From Arthrobacter globiformis (lineage in GTDB: Bacteria > Actinomycetota > Actinomycetes > Actinomycetales > Micrococcaceae), in assembly GCF_030817195.1 (NCBI RefSeq), contig NZ_JAUSYZ010000001.1:2232001-2296000 (forward strand): DNA of 64,000 nt, written 5' to 3'. Position 1 is the first letter of the stretch. Each line of letters opens with the position of its first letter. The notes beneath the pieces are model-generated. The model was not told where the DNA came from. It saw only the letters and a program-made list of their open reading frames with translations, and made no database searches. Made by a program: the position numbers and the translations under genes. Below are positions 46,197 through 55,573 of this stretch, one piece after another.

Positions 46197-47873
46197 TTAG
46201 GAATCGCCGCTGGCGATTTGGCTGAACTGTTCTGGGTAGACCTCCCGGGCGAACGCCTCTGAAATCTTCCCTTCTGCGAGGTCGCGGGCGACCTCGTCCA
46301 CGGGCCTTAGTTCCGGTGCGCCGTAGCCTCCGGCTCCGGCTGTTTCGATCGAGACGCGATCGCCGGTTTGAAGCACGGTATATCCGTGGTTGATTGGCCG
46401 TGCGCCCTCGCTGAGGACAGCCCGGGCTCCTTCGCCGGCCAGTCCACCGTCAAGGCCCCAGGGACGGGACTTTTGCCGGCTTGTGTCAAGCCAGAAGTGA
46501 ATGTCGGGATCTTCGACCCGAACCGCGCGGCGGATACCGAGGCCGCCGCGGTGTTCCCCGCCGCCGCCGGAGTTTTGAATGAGTTCATATGCGTCGATGA
46601 CGAGTGGGTACTCGGTTTCGAGGCTTTCGACGGGGAGGTTGGAGGTGTTGGTCATGTGGACCTGGACACCGTCCATCCCGTCTTTGGTGGCACGGGCTCC
46701 GCATCCGCCGCCGATGGTCTCCAGGTAGACGAACTCGCGTCCGGTGCGGGAGTTGCGGCCGGAGAAATGGACACCGGTGTTGGCGCCGTTGCTTGCTGCG
46801 GTGACCCGCCGCGGGACGGCTGTGGCCAGGGCGCCGTGGATGAGGTCAACGATCCGCTGGCAGGTTTCGCTGCGGCCATTGACAGCGGCTGGCTCCTGGC
46901 AGTTGATGATGGAGCCGACAGGCGCTTCGATTTTCACGGGGCGGTAGAGACCCGCGTTGGGGACGATGTCGGCGTCGATCAGACTCTTCAGTGAGTAGTA
47001 GACCGAGGCGTACAGGGCAGTCCAGACGACGTTGACGCTTGCGCGGACCTGCGGGGGGTTGCCGTCAAAGTCGAAGGAGATGTTCTCGCCGTCAATCACG
47101 ATGCGCACCTGAAGGTCGAGTTCGTTGTCCAGTTCGGGGCAGTCGAACTTGTCCTGGAAGAAGTACTCGCCGTCCGGCATGGCCGAAATGGCTGCCCGGG
47201 TGCGGCGTTCGGTGTAATCGAGGAGTTCTTCGCTGGCCTGGACCATGACTTCGCGTCCGTAGCGTTCGCAAAGGTCCTTGTATCGCTGGACTGCGAGGCG
47301 GTTTGCGGCCTGCTGCGCGCGCAGGTCGGCCTGTCGTTCGTGCGGAACCTGGCAGTTCAGGAGGATCAGATTGAGCATCTCCTCCTGCAGCACCCCTTGG
47401 CGGATGAGGCGGACGGGCGGAATGCGCAAGCCCTCCTGGAAGATGTGTGCGTGGCCGCGGTCACCGAAGTCGGCGTGGTGGGCGAGGTTTGCCGCCCAGG
47501 CGGTCAGGACGCCGTCGACGAAGACCGGAGTGGCCAGGACGATGTCAGGCAGGTGTGACCCGCCGCCACTGAAGGGATCGTTGCCGATGAAGGTGTCACC
47601 GTCTTTGATCTCGTCCAACGGGTAGCGGCTCAGGATGCCATCGACGATGCCCATGAGTGAACCGAGGTGCAGGGGCGAGCCGCCTTCGTCCTGGGCAATG
47701 CCCTGTCCCTTGGCGTCGAAGAGGGACGCTGTGCAGTCCCTGCGTTCCTTGATGTTGGTGGAGTAGGCGGCGCGGACAAGGGTTTCGCCCATTTCCTCGA
47801 CGACAGTGGCAAGGGCGGAGCCGATGACTTCGACCAGAACGCTGTCGAGCTGTGGCGTGGTGTTGTTATTCAT
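46197..47873 (-). CDS. hyuB: Hydantoinase B / oxoprolinase family subunit
   Basis: The 558-residue product has ATVVEEMGETLVRAAYSTNI near its N terminus, then GNDPFSGGGSHLPDI, AHHADFGDRG and ATKDGMDGVQVHMTN, typical of the HyuB subunit that with HyuA makes ATP-dependent hydantoinases, oxoprolinases or acetone-type carboxylases. The ATG at 47873 (with TAGGAG before it) overlaps the hyuA stop by 8 bases. The C-terminal half carries the GGGGEHRGGLGIRR stretch. The exact substrate (N-methylhydantoin, 5-oxoproline or other) is unresolved. Confidence 0.93.
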   Translation of the reverse strand: MNNNTTPQLDSVLVEVIGSALATVVEEMGETLVRAAYSTNIKERRDCTASLFDAKGQGIAQDEGGSPLHLGSLMGIVDGILSRYPLDEIKDGDTFIGNDPFSGGGSHLPDIVLATPVFVDGVLTAWAANLAHHADFGDRGHAHIFQEGLRIPPVRLIRQGVLQEEMLNLILLNCQVPHERQADLRAQQAANRLAVQRYKDLCERYGREVMVQASEELLDYTERRTRAAISAMPDGEYFFQDKFDCPELDNELDLQVRIVIDGENISFDFDGNPPQVRASVNVVWTALYASVYYSLKSLIDADIVPNAGLYRPVKIEAPVGSIINCQEPAAVNGRSETCQRIVDLIHGALATAVPRRVTAASNGANTGVHFSGRNSRTGREFVYLETIGGGCGARATKDGMDGVQVHMTNTSNLPVESLETEYPLVIDAYELIQNSGGGGEHRGGLGIRRAVRVEDPDIHFWLDTSRQKSRPWGLDGGLAGEGARAVLSEGARPINHGYTVLQTGDRVSIETAGAGGYGAPELRPVDEVARDLAEGKISEAFAREVYPEQFSQIASGDS

Positions 47874-49932
47874 TGGGGCTCCTACGGATTTCAATGACAA
47901 GGTTGCGTACGTCGTCAACGACGCAGACGTCGGAGGGAAGTAAAAGGGTAGTGGTGTCCATCTGCTCGATGACCGCCGGTCCTACGATGCGGTGACCGAC
48001 GTCGAGCAGGCGCCTGTCGTAGACCGGGCAGGAGACGTAGTCGCCTTCTTCGGCGAGGTAGACGTTTCGGCTGGCGACGATGGCGTCTTCTGCATTCCGC
48101 CCGGAAGGGGCGGTGCGGAGGATCTCTGCCCGTGGGACGTCAGCGATGGCCTGGAGGCGGAAGGTTATTGCCTGCACCTCTTCGTCGTGCGCGCTGTATC
48201 CGTACATTCGGTCGTGGGCGTGCTGAAAGCCTTCGATAACGGCCGTGATTGCCGCAGCGTCGATGGGGCCTTGGGGGAGTTCGACAGGAAGTTCGTAGTT
48301 CTGTCCTGCATAGCGCATTTCCAGCCGACGGATGATGCTTCGCCGGCCCGTTTCAATCCCTTCCTCTTCGAACCACTCGGCTGCGTGGTCGGAGAGTTCG
48401 GTGAATACCTTGGCGATGTCCTCCGCAGTGCCAGAGGACACGCGCGTGATCTGAGTACGCATGAAATCGCTGCGGATATCCGTCATCAGCAGGCCGAGCG
48501 CGGACTGGGCACCTGGTGTTTCCGGGACCACAATCCTGTCGACACCCAACTCGATGGCCAGCCGGGAGGCGTGAAGCGGGCCGGCACCACCGAACGGAAC
48601 AAGAGCGTAATCACGTGGATCGTAGCCCCGCTGTACCGAGATGACGCGAATGGCTCGTGCCATGTTCGCAGTGACAACTCGGATGATGCCCTGGGCAGCT
48701 TCCGGAACGCTCATGCCGAGCGGATCGGCAATCGCCTTGACCGCGCGGTGGGAAGCCTGGGCGTCGATCTTCAGCTGGCCGTCGAGCAGGTACTCCGGGT
48801 TGAGGACCTGGAGAACCACGTTGGCGTCCGTCACGGTGGCGTCCTGGCCGTTTCCGTAACAGGCCGGGCCGGGGAAGGCGCCGGCGCTTGCCGGGCCGAC
48901 CTTCAGGTGATTGCCGCTGTCAATCCAGGCAATCGAACCACCGCCTGCACCAACGGTGTGGATATCCAGCATGGGGGAGCGGATCGGCCGGCCGTCCAGC
49001 TCCATCCCGGATGTGACCTTGGGTTCGCCGTTCTGAACAAGGGAGACATCAGAAGACGTGCCGCCCATGTCGAAGGTAATGATGTCCGGGCTACCCGCAG
49101 CGCTGGTGATAGCAGCTGCGCCGACAACACCGGTGCTTGGGCCGGAAAGAACCAGACGGACCGGCATCTTTTCGGCCGTTGCGAACGGAATGATGCCACC
49201 GTTGGACTGAGTCACATGCGGGATACACTTCAGCCCGTTCTCGGCCAGACGCTGCCGCAGCCGGCTCAAATAGTTCGCCACCACGGGGCCGATGTAGGCG
49301 TTGGTGACCACGGTGGAAAGACGTTCGTATTCACGGAACTCGGGTAGAACATCACTGGACAGCGAAACAAAAACCTCGGGGAATTCCTCAGCAATGACAG
49401 CGGCGATCTGCTGCTCGTGGTCCGGGCGAAGGTAGCTGTAGAGAAGGCAGACCGCAACGGAGTCAACCTGCTGTTCCTTGAGCTCCTTTACCGCGGCGCG
49501 GACTTCGTCAAGGTCCAGCGGCGTTTCGATGCGGCCGTCGTGGCGCACCCGCTCGGTCACTTCCAGACGAAGATCACGCGGAACAAAAGGCTCCGGCTTG
49601 TCAGCCTGCAGATCATAAAGATGCGGTCGGCGGCCCCGTCCGAGTTCAAGCAGGTCGCGGAAGCCCTTGGTGGTGATCAGCCCAGTGCGCACGCCGCGCC
49701 CAGTCAGCAGTGCATTCGTTCCCACTGTCGTGCCATGAGCGAGGTAGGTAACCTCTTCAATCGAGCGGCCGCCCATCTGCTCGAGCAGTTCCCGGATGCC
49801 CAGCACAATAGCGCGTCCGGGATCGTCAGGGGTCGACGAGACCTTACGAACATGTACCTGTCCTGTCGCCTCGTCGAACGCACAAAGATCGGTGAAAGTA
49901 CCACCGGTGTCTACGCCGATTCTGAGAGTCAT
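47866..49932 (-). CDS. hyuA: Hydantoinase A / oxoprolinase family subunit
   Basis: The 688-residue ATP-binding subunit starts with the phosphate-binding DTGGTFTD (residues 8-15). It has LAHGTTVGTNALL, ITTKGFRDLLELGRG, GHRIVGPAVIEQMDTTTLL and the central FDMGGTSSDVSL second phosphate loop. With HyuB it forms an ATP-dependent ring-opening enzyme. It is the first gene of the unit and has a clear promoter with a LacI-type operator just downstream. Confidence 0.95.
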   Translation of the reverse strand: MTLRIGVDTGGTFTDLCAFDEATGQVHVRKVSSTPDDPGRAIVLGIRELLEQMGGRSIEEVTYLAHGTTVGTNALLTGRGVRTGLITTKGFRDLLELGRGRRPHLYDLQADKPEPFVPRDLRLEVTERVRHDGRIETPLDLDEVRAAVKELKEQQVDSVAVCLLYSYLRPDHEQQIAAVIAEEFPEVFVSLSSDVLPEFREYERLSTVVTNAYIGPVVANYLSRLRQRLAENGLKCIPHVTQSNGGIIPFATAEKMPVRLVLSGPSTGVVGAAAITSAAGSPDIITFDMGGTSSDVSLVQNGEPKVTSGMELDGRPIRSPMLDIHTVGAGGGSIAWIDSGNHLKVGPASAGAFPGPACYGNGQDATVTDANVVLQVLNPEYLLDGQLKIDAQASHRAVKAIADPLGMSVPEAAQGIIRVVTANMARAIRVISVQRGYDPRDYALVPFGGAGPLHASRLAIELGVDRIVVPETPGAQSALGLLMTDIRSDFMRTQITRVSSGTAEDIAKVFTELSDHAAEWFEEEGIETGRRSIIRRLEMRYAGQNYELPVELPQGPIDAAAITAVIEGFQHAHDRMYGYSAHDEEVQAITFRLQAIADVPRAEILRTAPSGRNAEDAIVASRNVYLAEEGDYVSCPVYDRRLLDVGHRIVGPAVIEQMDTTTLLLPSDVCVVDDVRNLVIEIRRSPNE

Positions 49933-50020
49933 GATTTTCCTGTCGTCTAATTTGAGTACCGGACCCTTGGCCGGGATAACCCCCGGCAGCTACGAGCGAA
50001 ACGAGGGGTTCTGGCAGTAT

Positions 50021-50036
50021 TTGGGATCGTTCCCAA
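50021..50036 (-). promoter_or_regulatory. Proximal LacI-type operator of the hyu operon
   Basis: TTGGGATCGTTCCCAA has perfect TTGGGA/TCCCAA arms around TCGT. It lies at about +8 to +23 relative to the start inferred from the promoter at 50051-50080, a classical roadblock position. Confidence 0.65.
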
Positions 50037-50050
50037 TTGCGCTGGTTTCG

Positions 50051-50080
50051 AGTGTAGAGATGTGATGCGGCGCACGTCAA
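50051..50080 (-). promoter_or_regulatory. Promoter of hyuA
   Basis: Read on minus, TTGACG and TACACT are 18 bases apart, with the -10 about 120 bases upstream of hyuA. This is the best promoter in the 950-base gap 49933-50889, which otherwise holds only the two operators and no gene I can support. Confidence 0.6.
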
Positions 50081-50211
50081 TACCCCATGGAAGTCGCGCC
50101 TCTCCTGACTGGTGCAAAAAGCCCTAGAAGAGCTGAGTGCACTGTAAGTTCAAGTTTTTACAGGGCAAAACTCTTGACGGGACAGGGAGGCCCTTTTATT
50201 GTGGGACCAAA

Positions 50212-50228
50212 TTGGGAACGTTCCCCAA
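50212..50228 (-). promoter_or_regulatory. Distal LacI-type operator
   Basis: TTGGGAACGTTCCCCAA contains the perfect palindrome GGGAACGTTCCC (50214-50225). Its centre is 191 bases from the proximal operator centre, close to 18 helical turns, which would suit DNA looping. Confidence 0.6.
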
Positions 50229-50889
50229 CGTTAGAGGTCGATGCAAGGCTCACAGGCCGTTCGCACCCCGACGCAGCTGCCAACGGCAGCTTGCCCGTTC
50301 GAAGCCGCAAGGTCTCGGACGTTCAACACCGGACAGTTTTCGCAGAAAGCAACAGACCATGAAAAGACGCCAATCCCTGCAGCCCGCCACGGCGAGGACA
50401 GGAGAGCACTGCCCTCAGAGCGGTTGGTGGCGGTCCGAAAGCGTCGACGAGACACCACGCTTCATAAACGAGGGCAGTATGCTGCCGGCGGTTGATGAAA
50501 CTGCCGGGCTGTGGGTACTCGTCCTGCCGACAGGACAGAGCCATTCCCTTGTCACCTGAGGGCTGACGAGCAATTCTCGCAGATGAGCTGACTGGTTCGA
50601 ACGCCCCGGTTGAGCTGCAAGGCCAGGACCGAGACAATGCTTCCGACGGTCCTCTTCTCTCGAGTCCCTCGCAGAACGCCGATAATGAAGATTTCGTCAA
50701 CTTGCAGGGAGACTGCGGCCCTGTGCTCTAGTGTCCCCAGGGGACGTGTCTGGTATCGCCCGGGCTTACTTGGACTGGATGGCAAGCCGTAATAAAAGCC
50801 CCTGGCAGGATATTTGACTTGATCTTCTGGTCGCGTGCCAGCAGTGCTGTATATGCTTCCAATCACGGCGAAGGGCCGAGTTAGATATC

Positions 50890-51984
50890 TTGGTAACGGA
50901 TAGATCAAATATTGCTGTATCCGGCATTGGGGGCACCGTGGTTGGGCGAATTACTAAGGTTCTGGGCGGGGTCGGCGCGGGGCTTGCCATCGTCGTGGCG
51001 GGTGCGACCGGGGCCACTTGGTTGATGACCAAGGATTCAAATGTGGCTGATGGTCAAGTTGCTCAGCAGGATGTGCCTTCTGCGACATCTCAACCTTCTG
51101 GTTCAGCTGTGGCATCAGCTGCGGTTCTTCAGTCCTTGGACAGGCTCTCTTTAGACGTGAAGCCGCAAAAATTTCTTCTCGCCACTGAACGGTGGATTAT
51201 CAGTCCTGCAGCAAGCGTTGAAGATTTTCCGTCAGAAGATCAACCTGTGGCAGCTCTATCCTGCTTCCAGAAGGACTTTGCGACCAGGGAGGCCTACAAG
51301 GATTGCCTAAGCTCCACGCCAGGCTGCACAGCAGAGCAACGTGAATGGCTGAGAAATAATGCCACTCTGTCTAAAGATGGTCTGTTTGCCATCGATGGGA
51401 CTATGGGCTTGGGCTCCGTCACCTTGAAAAATACCGCGGACTCGGCACAGTCGATAGCATTCAAAGACATTCGCTTTGAAGGTGAGTTTACGAAGGTCAA
51501 CGATGCTGGTTTCAGCGTCACCTGCACTAATTACAACGACTGGTCGGGAGGCGCAGCAGCGGGCTTTGCCACCGAACGCCAAGTTCTTCTGCCCTTCGGT
51601 GAGGGAACAGCCGTGTTTGGTCAGCCCCTTCCATATGGCGAGGATCTTACCCGGGCCATCCCTGAGGGGATGCCGGCAGTGGTAAACCTTGCCGGTGGGG
51701 AGACCTCCGGCGTTCAGCTGGCGATCGAGACCCCCTACAGTAGTGGCCGCGTTACGGGCCGTGTCGTTGCCAGAGTCGCCGCCAATGACGGTGAGCGCGA
51801 CATTAGCGTTCCACTGCCGCTTCTGGACGGGGACTCTTCCGTCTACACGTCAATTCTGCAGCCATCTCTTCGGGTTGATGGTGGCGCAATCTGTCCTGTG
51901 GACACAACGTCCAACAAAAAGTATTCGACTACACCAAGGATCTGTTCCTTTGCTGAACTGAAGGCCAAGAGCAACCTTGGTTGA
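50890..51984 (+). CDS. Membrane-anchored protein of unknown function, paralogue A
   Basis: No known family recognised. The 364-residue product starts with TTG (50890; a GTG at 50938 is an alternative), has a TM helix at about 25-46 (GGVGAGLAIVVAGATGATWL), then a Ser/Gln-rich linker and a beta-rich outer domain. The block CTAEQREWL (C146), LLPFGEGTAVFGQPLP and NLAGGETSGVQLAIE aligns with the next gene, so the two look like a tandem duplication. Two further cysteines are near 125 and 139. GC content and codon use are lower than in the core block, consistent with acquisition. Confidence 0.65.
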   Translation: MVTDRSNIAVSGIGGTVVGRITKVLGGVGAGLAIVVAGATGATWLMTKDSNVADGQVAQQDVPSATSQPSGSAVASAAVLQSLDRLSLDVKPQKFLLATERWIISPAASVEDFPSEDQPVAALSCFQKDFATREAYKDCLSSTPGCTAEQREWLRNNATLSKDGLFAIDGTMGLGSVTLKNTADSAQSIAFKDIRFEGEFTKVNDAGFSVTCTNYNDWSGGAAAGFATERQVLLPFGEGTAVFGQPLPYGEDLTRAIPEGMPAVVNLAGGETSGVQLAIETPYSSGRVTGRVVARVAANDGERDISVPLPLLDGDSSVYTSILQPSLRVDGGAICPVDTTSNKKYSTTPRICSFAELKAKSNLG

Positions 51985-52903
51985 GCGACTCCAGAGTGCG
52001 TCTCCCGACAGTAACGGGGCGCAGCAGCCGCCTGTGGAAACTCTAAATGAACCGGCTGGCGTGGAGAGGCAGAGCCTGGGGACCATCTACGCGTCTTTGA
52101 AGGCAGCGATCCGAAGATTGCGGGTAGGACAAGTCTGGGCGGTGGTCGTAGCAGTGGTAACGGTCATCACCAGCGTAGTGTCCATTTGGCCGATTATCTT
52201 CAAGGATGAGTCGAGCCTGCAGTCGCTCAAGATTACGATGAAGCCGTTTCGGGCGGCGGACGTATCTCACTTCGGGCTCCCTGTTTCAGCACCAATTGAG
52301 TCTTTCCCCAAGGGCGGGCACCTGTGTTCTCCCGAACAGGAGGAATGGCTCAATCAGCATGGTGTGCGGTTTCAGCGGGACTATCTGGTCGAATTGCGTA
52401 ACTCGGCCGGAGGCGGTGGTTCGCTCGCCGTCAGCCACTTTCGGGGGGCGGCAAGATCTACTGCGCCCGTAAACGCTGCCTACACCGTTGAGTGCGATAA
52501 GACCGGTGATGGGGGAGTAGTAGCGGAGCCTGCACGGCTGCCCCTCGACTCCGGCGAAGGAGCTTTCTTCGATAAGTCCGTCATGGGTCCAGCAGGTACC
52601 GGGCAGCCTAATACTCCTCTTGCCTACAACCTCCGTCCCGGTGAGACTGGCCAGATCGTGTTGACGCTGTCGGCACTCTCAAACTTCAATGGTGACGTAA
52701 CCGTAGACGTTGCGTCGGGAGATGAAAGTTCTGAAGTTAAGGTAGCGCAGGAGCAAGGGGCTCCGATTGAGGTGCCTGGTGTGCTAAGCCCTCGTACCAT
52801 CTTGATCAAAGTGGAGGATGGGGCGCTTGTTTGCCATGTGACTCCCAATTCCTCAGCGCAAATCAAATCATGCAACACGCAAGACGTGTTCAACGCTAAC
52901 TAG
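51977..52903 (+). CDS. Membrane-anchored protein of unknown function, paralogue B
   Basis: The 308-residue product has a cytoplasmic N terminus, a TM helix at 53-75 (VWAVVVAVVTVITSVVSIWP) and an outer beta-rich domain. CSPEQEEWL (C117), RLPLDSGEGAFFDKSVMG and LRPGETGQIVLTL correspond in order to blocks in paralogue A. It starts with TTG at 51977, overlapping paralogue A by 8 bases, so translation is likely coupled. No catalytic motif is visible. Function is unknown; a surface-exposed heteromeric complex is a guess. Confidence 0.65.
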   Translation: MVERLQSASPDSNGAQQPPVETLNEPAGVERQSLGTIYASLKAAIRRLRVGQVWAVVVAVVTVITSVVSIWPIIFKDESSLQSLKITMKPFRAADVSHFGLPVSAPIESFPKGGHLCSPEQEEWLNQHGVRFQRDYLVELRNSAGGGGSLAVSHFRGAARSTAPVNAAYTVECDKTGDGGVVAEPARLPLDSGEGAFFDKSVMGPAGTGQPNTPLAYNLRPGETGQIVLTLSALSNFNGDVTVDVASGDESSEVKVAQEQGAPIEVPGVLSPRTILIKVEDGALVCHVTPNSSAQIKSCNTQDVFNAN

Positions 52904-52905
52904 CT

Positions 52906-52967
52906 CGGGGTGCATGTCCCGAACTACGCGGGTGACTCTGCCCGGTTCTACGGGGTGTGTTTCCCGA
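52906..52967. repeat. Pair of related 17-base repeats
   Basis: CGGGGTGCATGTCCCGA (52906-52922) and CGGGGTGTGTTTCCCGA (52951-52967) match at 14 of 17 bases, 45 bases apart, between two convergent genes. Each can fold into a small CGGG/CCCG hairpin. They may be element-end remnants or terminators; no transposase is adjacent. Confidence 0.5.
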
Positions 52968-52978
52968 TCCGGTGGAGC

Positions 52979-54811
52979 TCAACGATAAACCGTCTTGACG
53001 TTTAGGAGCCGGGCCGGTGCGGTTTCGCTTCCGACCGAGACGGCTGCCTGCAAGTAACCGCCCTCGGAGAGGGCTGGGTACAGCTGGTAGTGCTGCAAAT
53101 CGTCCTTCCATTGATCTGCCTCTCCGACGCGCCAGATGCCAGCGCTGGGGCCGAAGCAGATGCCGGACCAGTACGGATACCCGGGGACACCTTGAGGACC
53201 CGCACCTGTGGCACGGCCGCAGACCGTTCCGTCAGTGAGTTCGATCCTGACGGGGCTGCTGTCGTTCGGGGAGACTCCGGAATTCGATCCTGTAATGCTA
53301 CTTGTCCCTATATTTTTGATGCGCGTAACGGTCACGGTCCCTGTTGCTCCCACCGTAGAACACAGGAAGTCCGCGGGCGCTTCGGTGCCGCGGAAGCAGG
53401 GATCATGGACACCATTGCCGATAAAGCAGCGGAATCCGTCCTTTCGCGGAGCGATCTCAGATCCGGTGCACGAGGATTGACCTGGGGCCTCCAGGGTTTC
53501 CGTGACGGCAGAGAGTGAACCGTCATGCCAGGGATCGAGCGTCACGAAGCGGGTGGCAGACGGCTTGGGCCCGGTAGCCGTGATAGTCGCTGTGAAATCT
53601 CCCAGACCAGTAAATTCATTGACCACCCCAGTGGCGCTGGCGACAAGAAGCTGTGGCCCGGAGCCCAGGATGGCCATCACAACTTCCTGGGCCAGCGTGA
53701 GCTCCAGAACTGAGCCCGCGCACACAAAGAATGATTTCACTACGCCAGCGGTCTGCGACGACGAGAGAGTACCTGTCTGTGAGGTGCCAAAGACATTCTG
53801 CAAGCAATCGAGGTCATCTATCTTATCGAGTTGAACAGCTTTGCCTAAGGGCTTCAGGGCGACGTCGAGGGTTTTTGCCAATATTGAGACCAGGAGCATG
53901 GCAGGATACTGCCTGAATCGAAGCTTCACGTCGCCGGCAGGAGCGGTGAAGGTGAAGCGAGCGTCGGCCCCAGGCAGCATGAATGCTTGACTGCCCTTCG
54001 TGAAACCTAGGTTTCGGCCCAGCGCTACCGTAAAGGCGGTCGACGCCGACACCTCGGTTACGTTGCGGGCCGTAGATGCCGGTGTGCTTGATACTAGGAA
54101 GGGCAGAGGCGAGTTGGGGGTGGCGTCTACAGTGAGATTGCCGTCTATCGCCGACACACAGATCCATGCCTGCGCCTGGGAAATGGCCGAGTACGTTGTT
54201 CCTGAAACCGTGGCCGTCTTTCCTTCACAGTCCGGCTTGGGATATTCGATACCCAAGCTCTGCAAGACGGCGTCGCGGACCTTATTCATGAGCGCCTTGA
54301 GGTCCAACTGCACCGGCCAGACGAAGGACAGATGGGGAACCTGGGCAGTCAAAGTCCCGGCTCCGGGATTCCAAACAGCTCTCACCAGATCCGGTGCTGA
54401 CGAACCCTCCGACTGAACCATCAATGCCAACGTTGTGGGGGTGTCGTTCGGTCGTTCCGAAACAAGGCGGCTTCTGTCCACTGGCACCGTTATTGTGAGC
54501 GGTTTGGACGGTTGAAGGCCATCCCCGAGCTTGATCTTGAACGCCTTAGCCAGTGTTTTGAAGCTGGCATCCGTAGCCCCTGTAGGGTCACGATCCTCAA
54601 ACGAGGCCTCCACTTTGGTTCCCACCGGGGCAGCCCCGGCCGGCACCTGGATCCGGACACCGTCCACCGTGAGGTCGGCGCCGTTCTCTCCGACGCTGGA
54701 TGACCCAGCCGCCTGCTTCGTGGGGAAGAGGTCACAAGACGTCAGCAGGAGACACAGCGATAGGAACAGCGCCACCATAGACATGACCGATATCGCCCTA
54801 CTTGCCCGCAT
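52979..54811 (-). CDS. Large lipoprotein with ZU5-like N-terminal segment
   Basis: The 610-residue product has a lipoprotein signal with lipobox LLTSC (C26) after LFLSLCL. The early GADLTVDGVRIQVPAGAAP segment, followed by alternating strands and VPVDRSRLV, resembles ZU5-type surface domains, an inference from pattern only. The middle has a helical LTLAQEVVMAILGSG, the end a cysteine-bearing GFRCFIGNGVHDPCF and YPYWSGICFGPSAGIWR. The start is the ATG at 54811 (in frame with an ATG at 54844). The protein is convergent with the paralogue pair. Function unknown. Confidence 0.7.
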   Translation of the reverse strand: MRASRAISVMSMVALFLSLCLLLTSCDLFPTKQAAGSSSVGENGADLTVDGVRIQVPAGAAPVGTKVEASFEDRDPTGATDASFKTLAKAFKIKLGDGLQPSKPLTITVPVDRSRLVSERPNDTPTTLALMVQSEGSSAPDLVRAVWNPGAGTLTAQVPHLSFVWPVQLDLKALMNKVRDAVLQSLGIEYPKPDCEGKTATVSGTTYSAISQAQAWICVSAIDGNLTVDATPNSPLPFLVSSTPASTARNVTEVSASTAFTVALGRNLGFTKGSQAFMLPGADARFTFTAPAGDVKLRFRQYPAMLLVSILAKTLDVALKPLGKAVQLDKIDDLDCLQNVFGTSQTGTLSSSQTAGVVKSFFVCAGSVLELTLAQEVVMAILGSGPQLLVASATGVVNEFTGLGDFTATITATGPKPSATRFVTLDPWHDGSLSAVTETLEAPGQSSCTGSEIAPRKDGFRCFIGNGVHDPCFRGTEAPADFLCSTVGATGTVTVTRIKNIGTSSITGSNSGVSPNDSSPVRIELTDGTVCGRATGAGPQGVPGYPYWSGICFGPSAGIWRVGEADQWKDDLQHYQLYPALSEGGYLQAAVSVGSETAPARLLNVKTVYR

Positions 54812-54995
54812 AGCGCCCCCCTGCTCGATCGGTGGCACCAGCATATTCGCTAGGATCGTCGCCTCGGCTGAAAACCCCGGAAATCGCCGTCATTATTTCG
54901 GTGCTCCAGCGTCACAGTCATCGCCGATAAGGGAGATTCCGTCAACTTGCGCCTTTTCCAACTATGGCTAGCGGCAAGATCGGCAGAGGAGGGCT

Positions 54996-55573
54996 TTAAG
55001 AAAGTTTGGCCTCGCGAAGGTATTGGTAAACCGTTTCCCGGCTGATGCCGTAGTCGCTGGCGAGGACGGATTTGGGGATTCCATTCGCTGCCCGCTGGAC
55101 CAGCTCGGTCGCCCGTTCCGGTGTGAGGGTCTTTTTCCGTCCTTTGTAGGCGCCGCGCTGCTTGGCCAGGGCGATGCCTTCCCGCTGCCGCTCCCTGATC
55201 AGGGAGCGTTCGAATTCGGCGAAGGCCCCCATGACGGAGAGCATGAGGTTGGCCATGGGGGAGTCCTCGCCGGTGAAGACCAGGCTCTCCTTGACGAACT
55301 CCACCCGGACGCCTTTGCGTGTGAGCCCTGGACGAGTGAACGCAGGTCATCGAGGTTGCGGGCGAGCCGGTCCATGCTGTGCACGACGACTGTGTCCCCG
55401 TTACGGGCGAACCGCAGCAGCTCAGTCAGGTCCGGCCTGGGCGTGTCCCTGCCCGAGGCTTTGTCCGTGAAGACCCGGTCCAGAACCTGGCCGTCGAGCT
55501 GGCGTTTCTCGTTCTGGTCCGGCGTGCTGACGCGCACGTACCCGATCCGCTGACCAGCCACCTGAGCCTCCAA
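54996..55573 (-). pseudogene. Frameshifted serine recombinase (resolvase/invertase)
   Basis: The N-terminal catalytic domain starts at 55573 (GYVRVSTPDQNEKRQ, catalytic Ser; SMDRLARNLDDL), and the C-terminal half (FTGEDSPMANLMLSVMGAF, IRERQREGIALA, a DNA-binding HTH in SVLASDYGISRETVYQYL) continues in another frame to 54996. One missing G in the run at 55326-55328 (CCC on plus, expected CCCC) restores the frame. It is a resolvase of Tn3 or invertase type. It may mark the end of a mobile element; a stray sequencing deletion cannot be excluded. Confidence 0.85.

Noticed and set aside
50137..50908. Several short frames in the hyu upstream gap
   Set aside because: Short, overlapping on both strands, without start signals or motifs; I considered a transposase remnant but saw no DDE-type residues.
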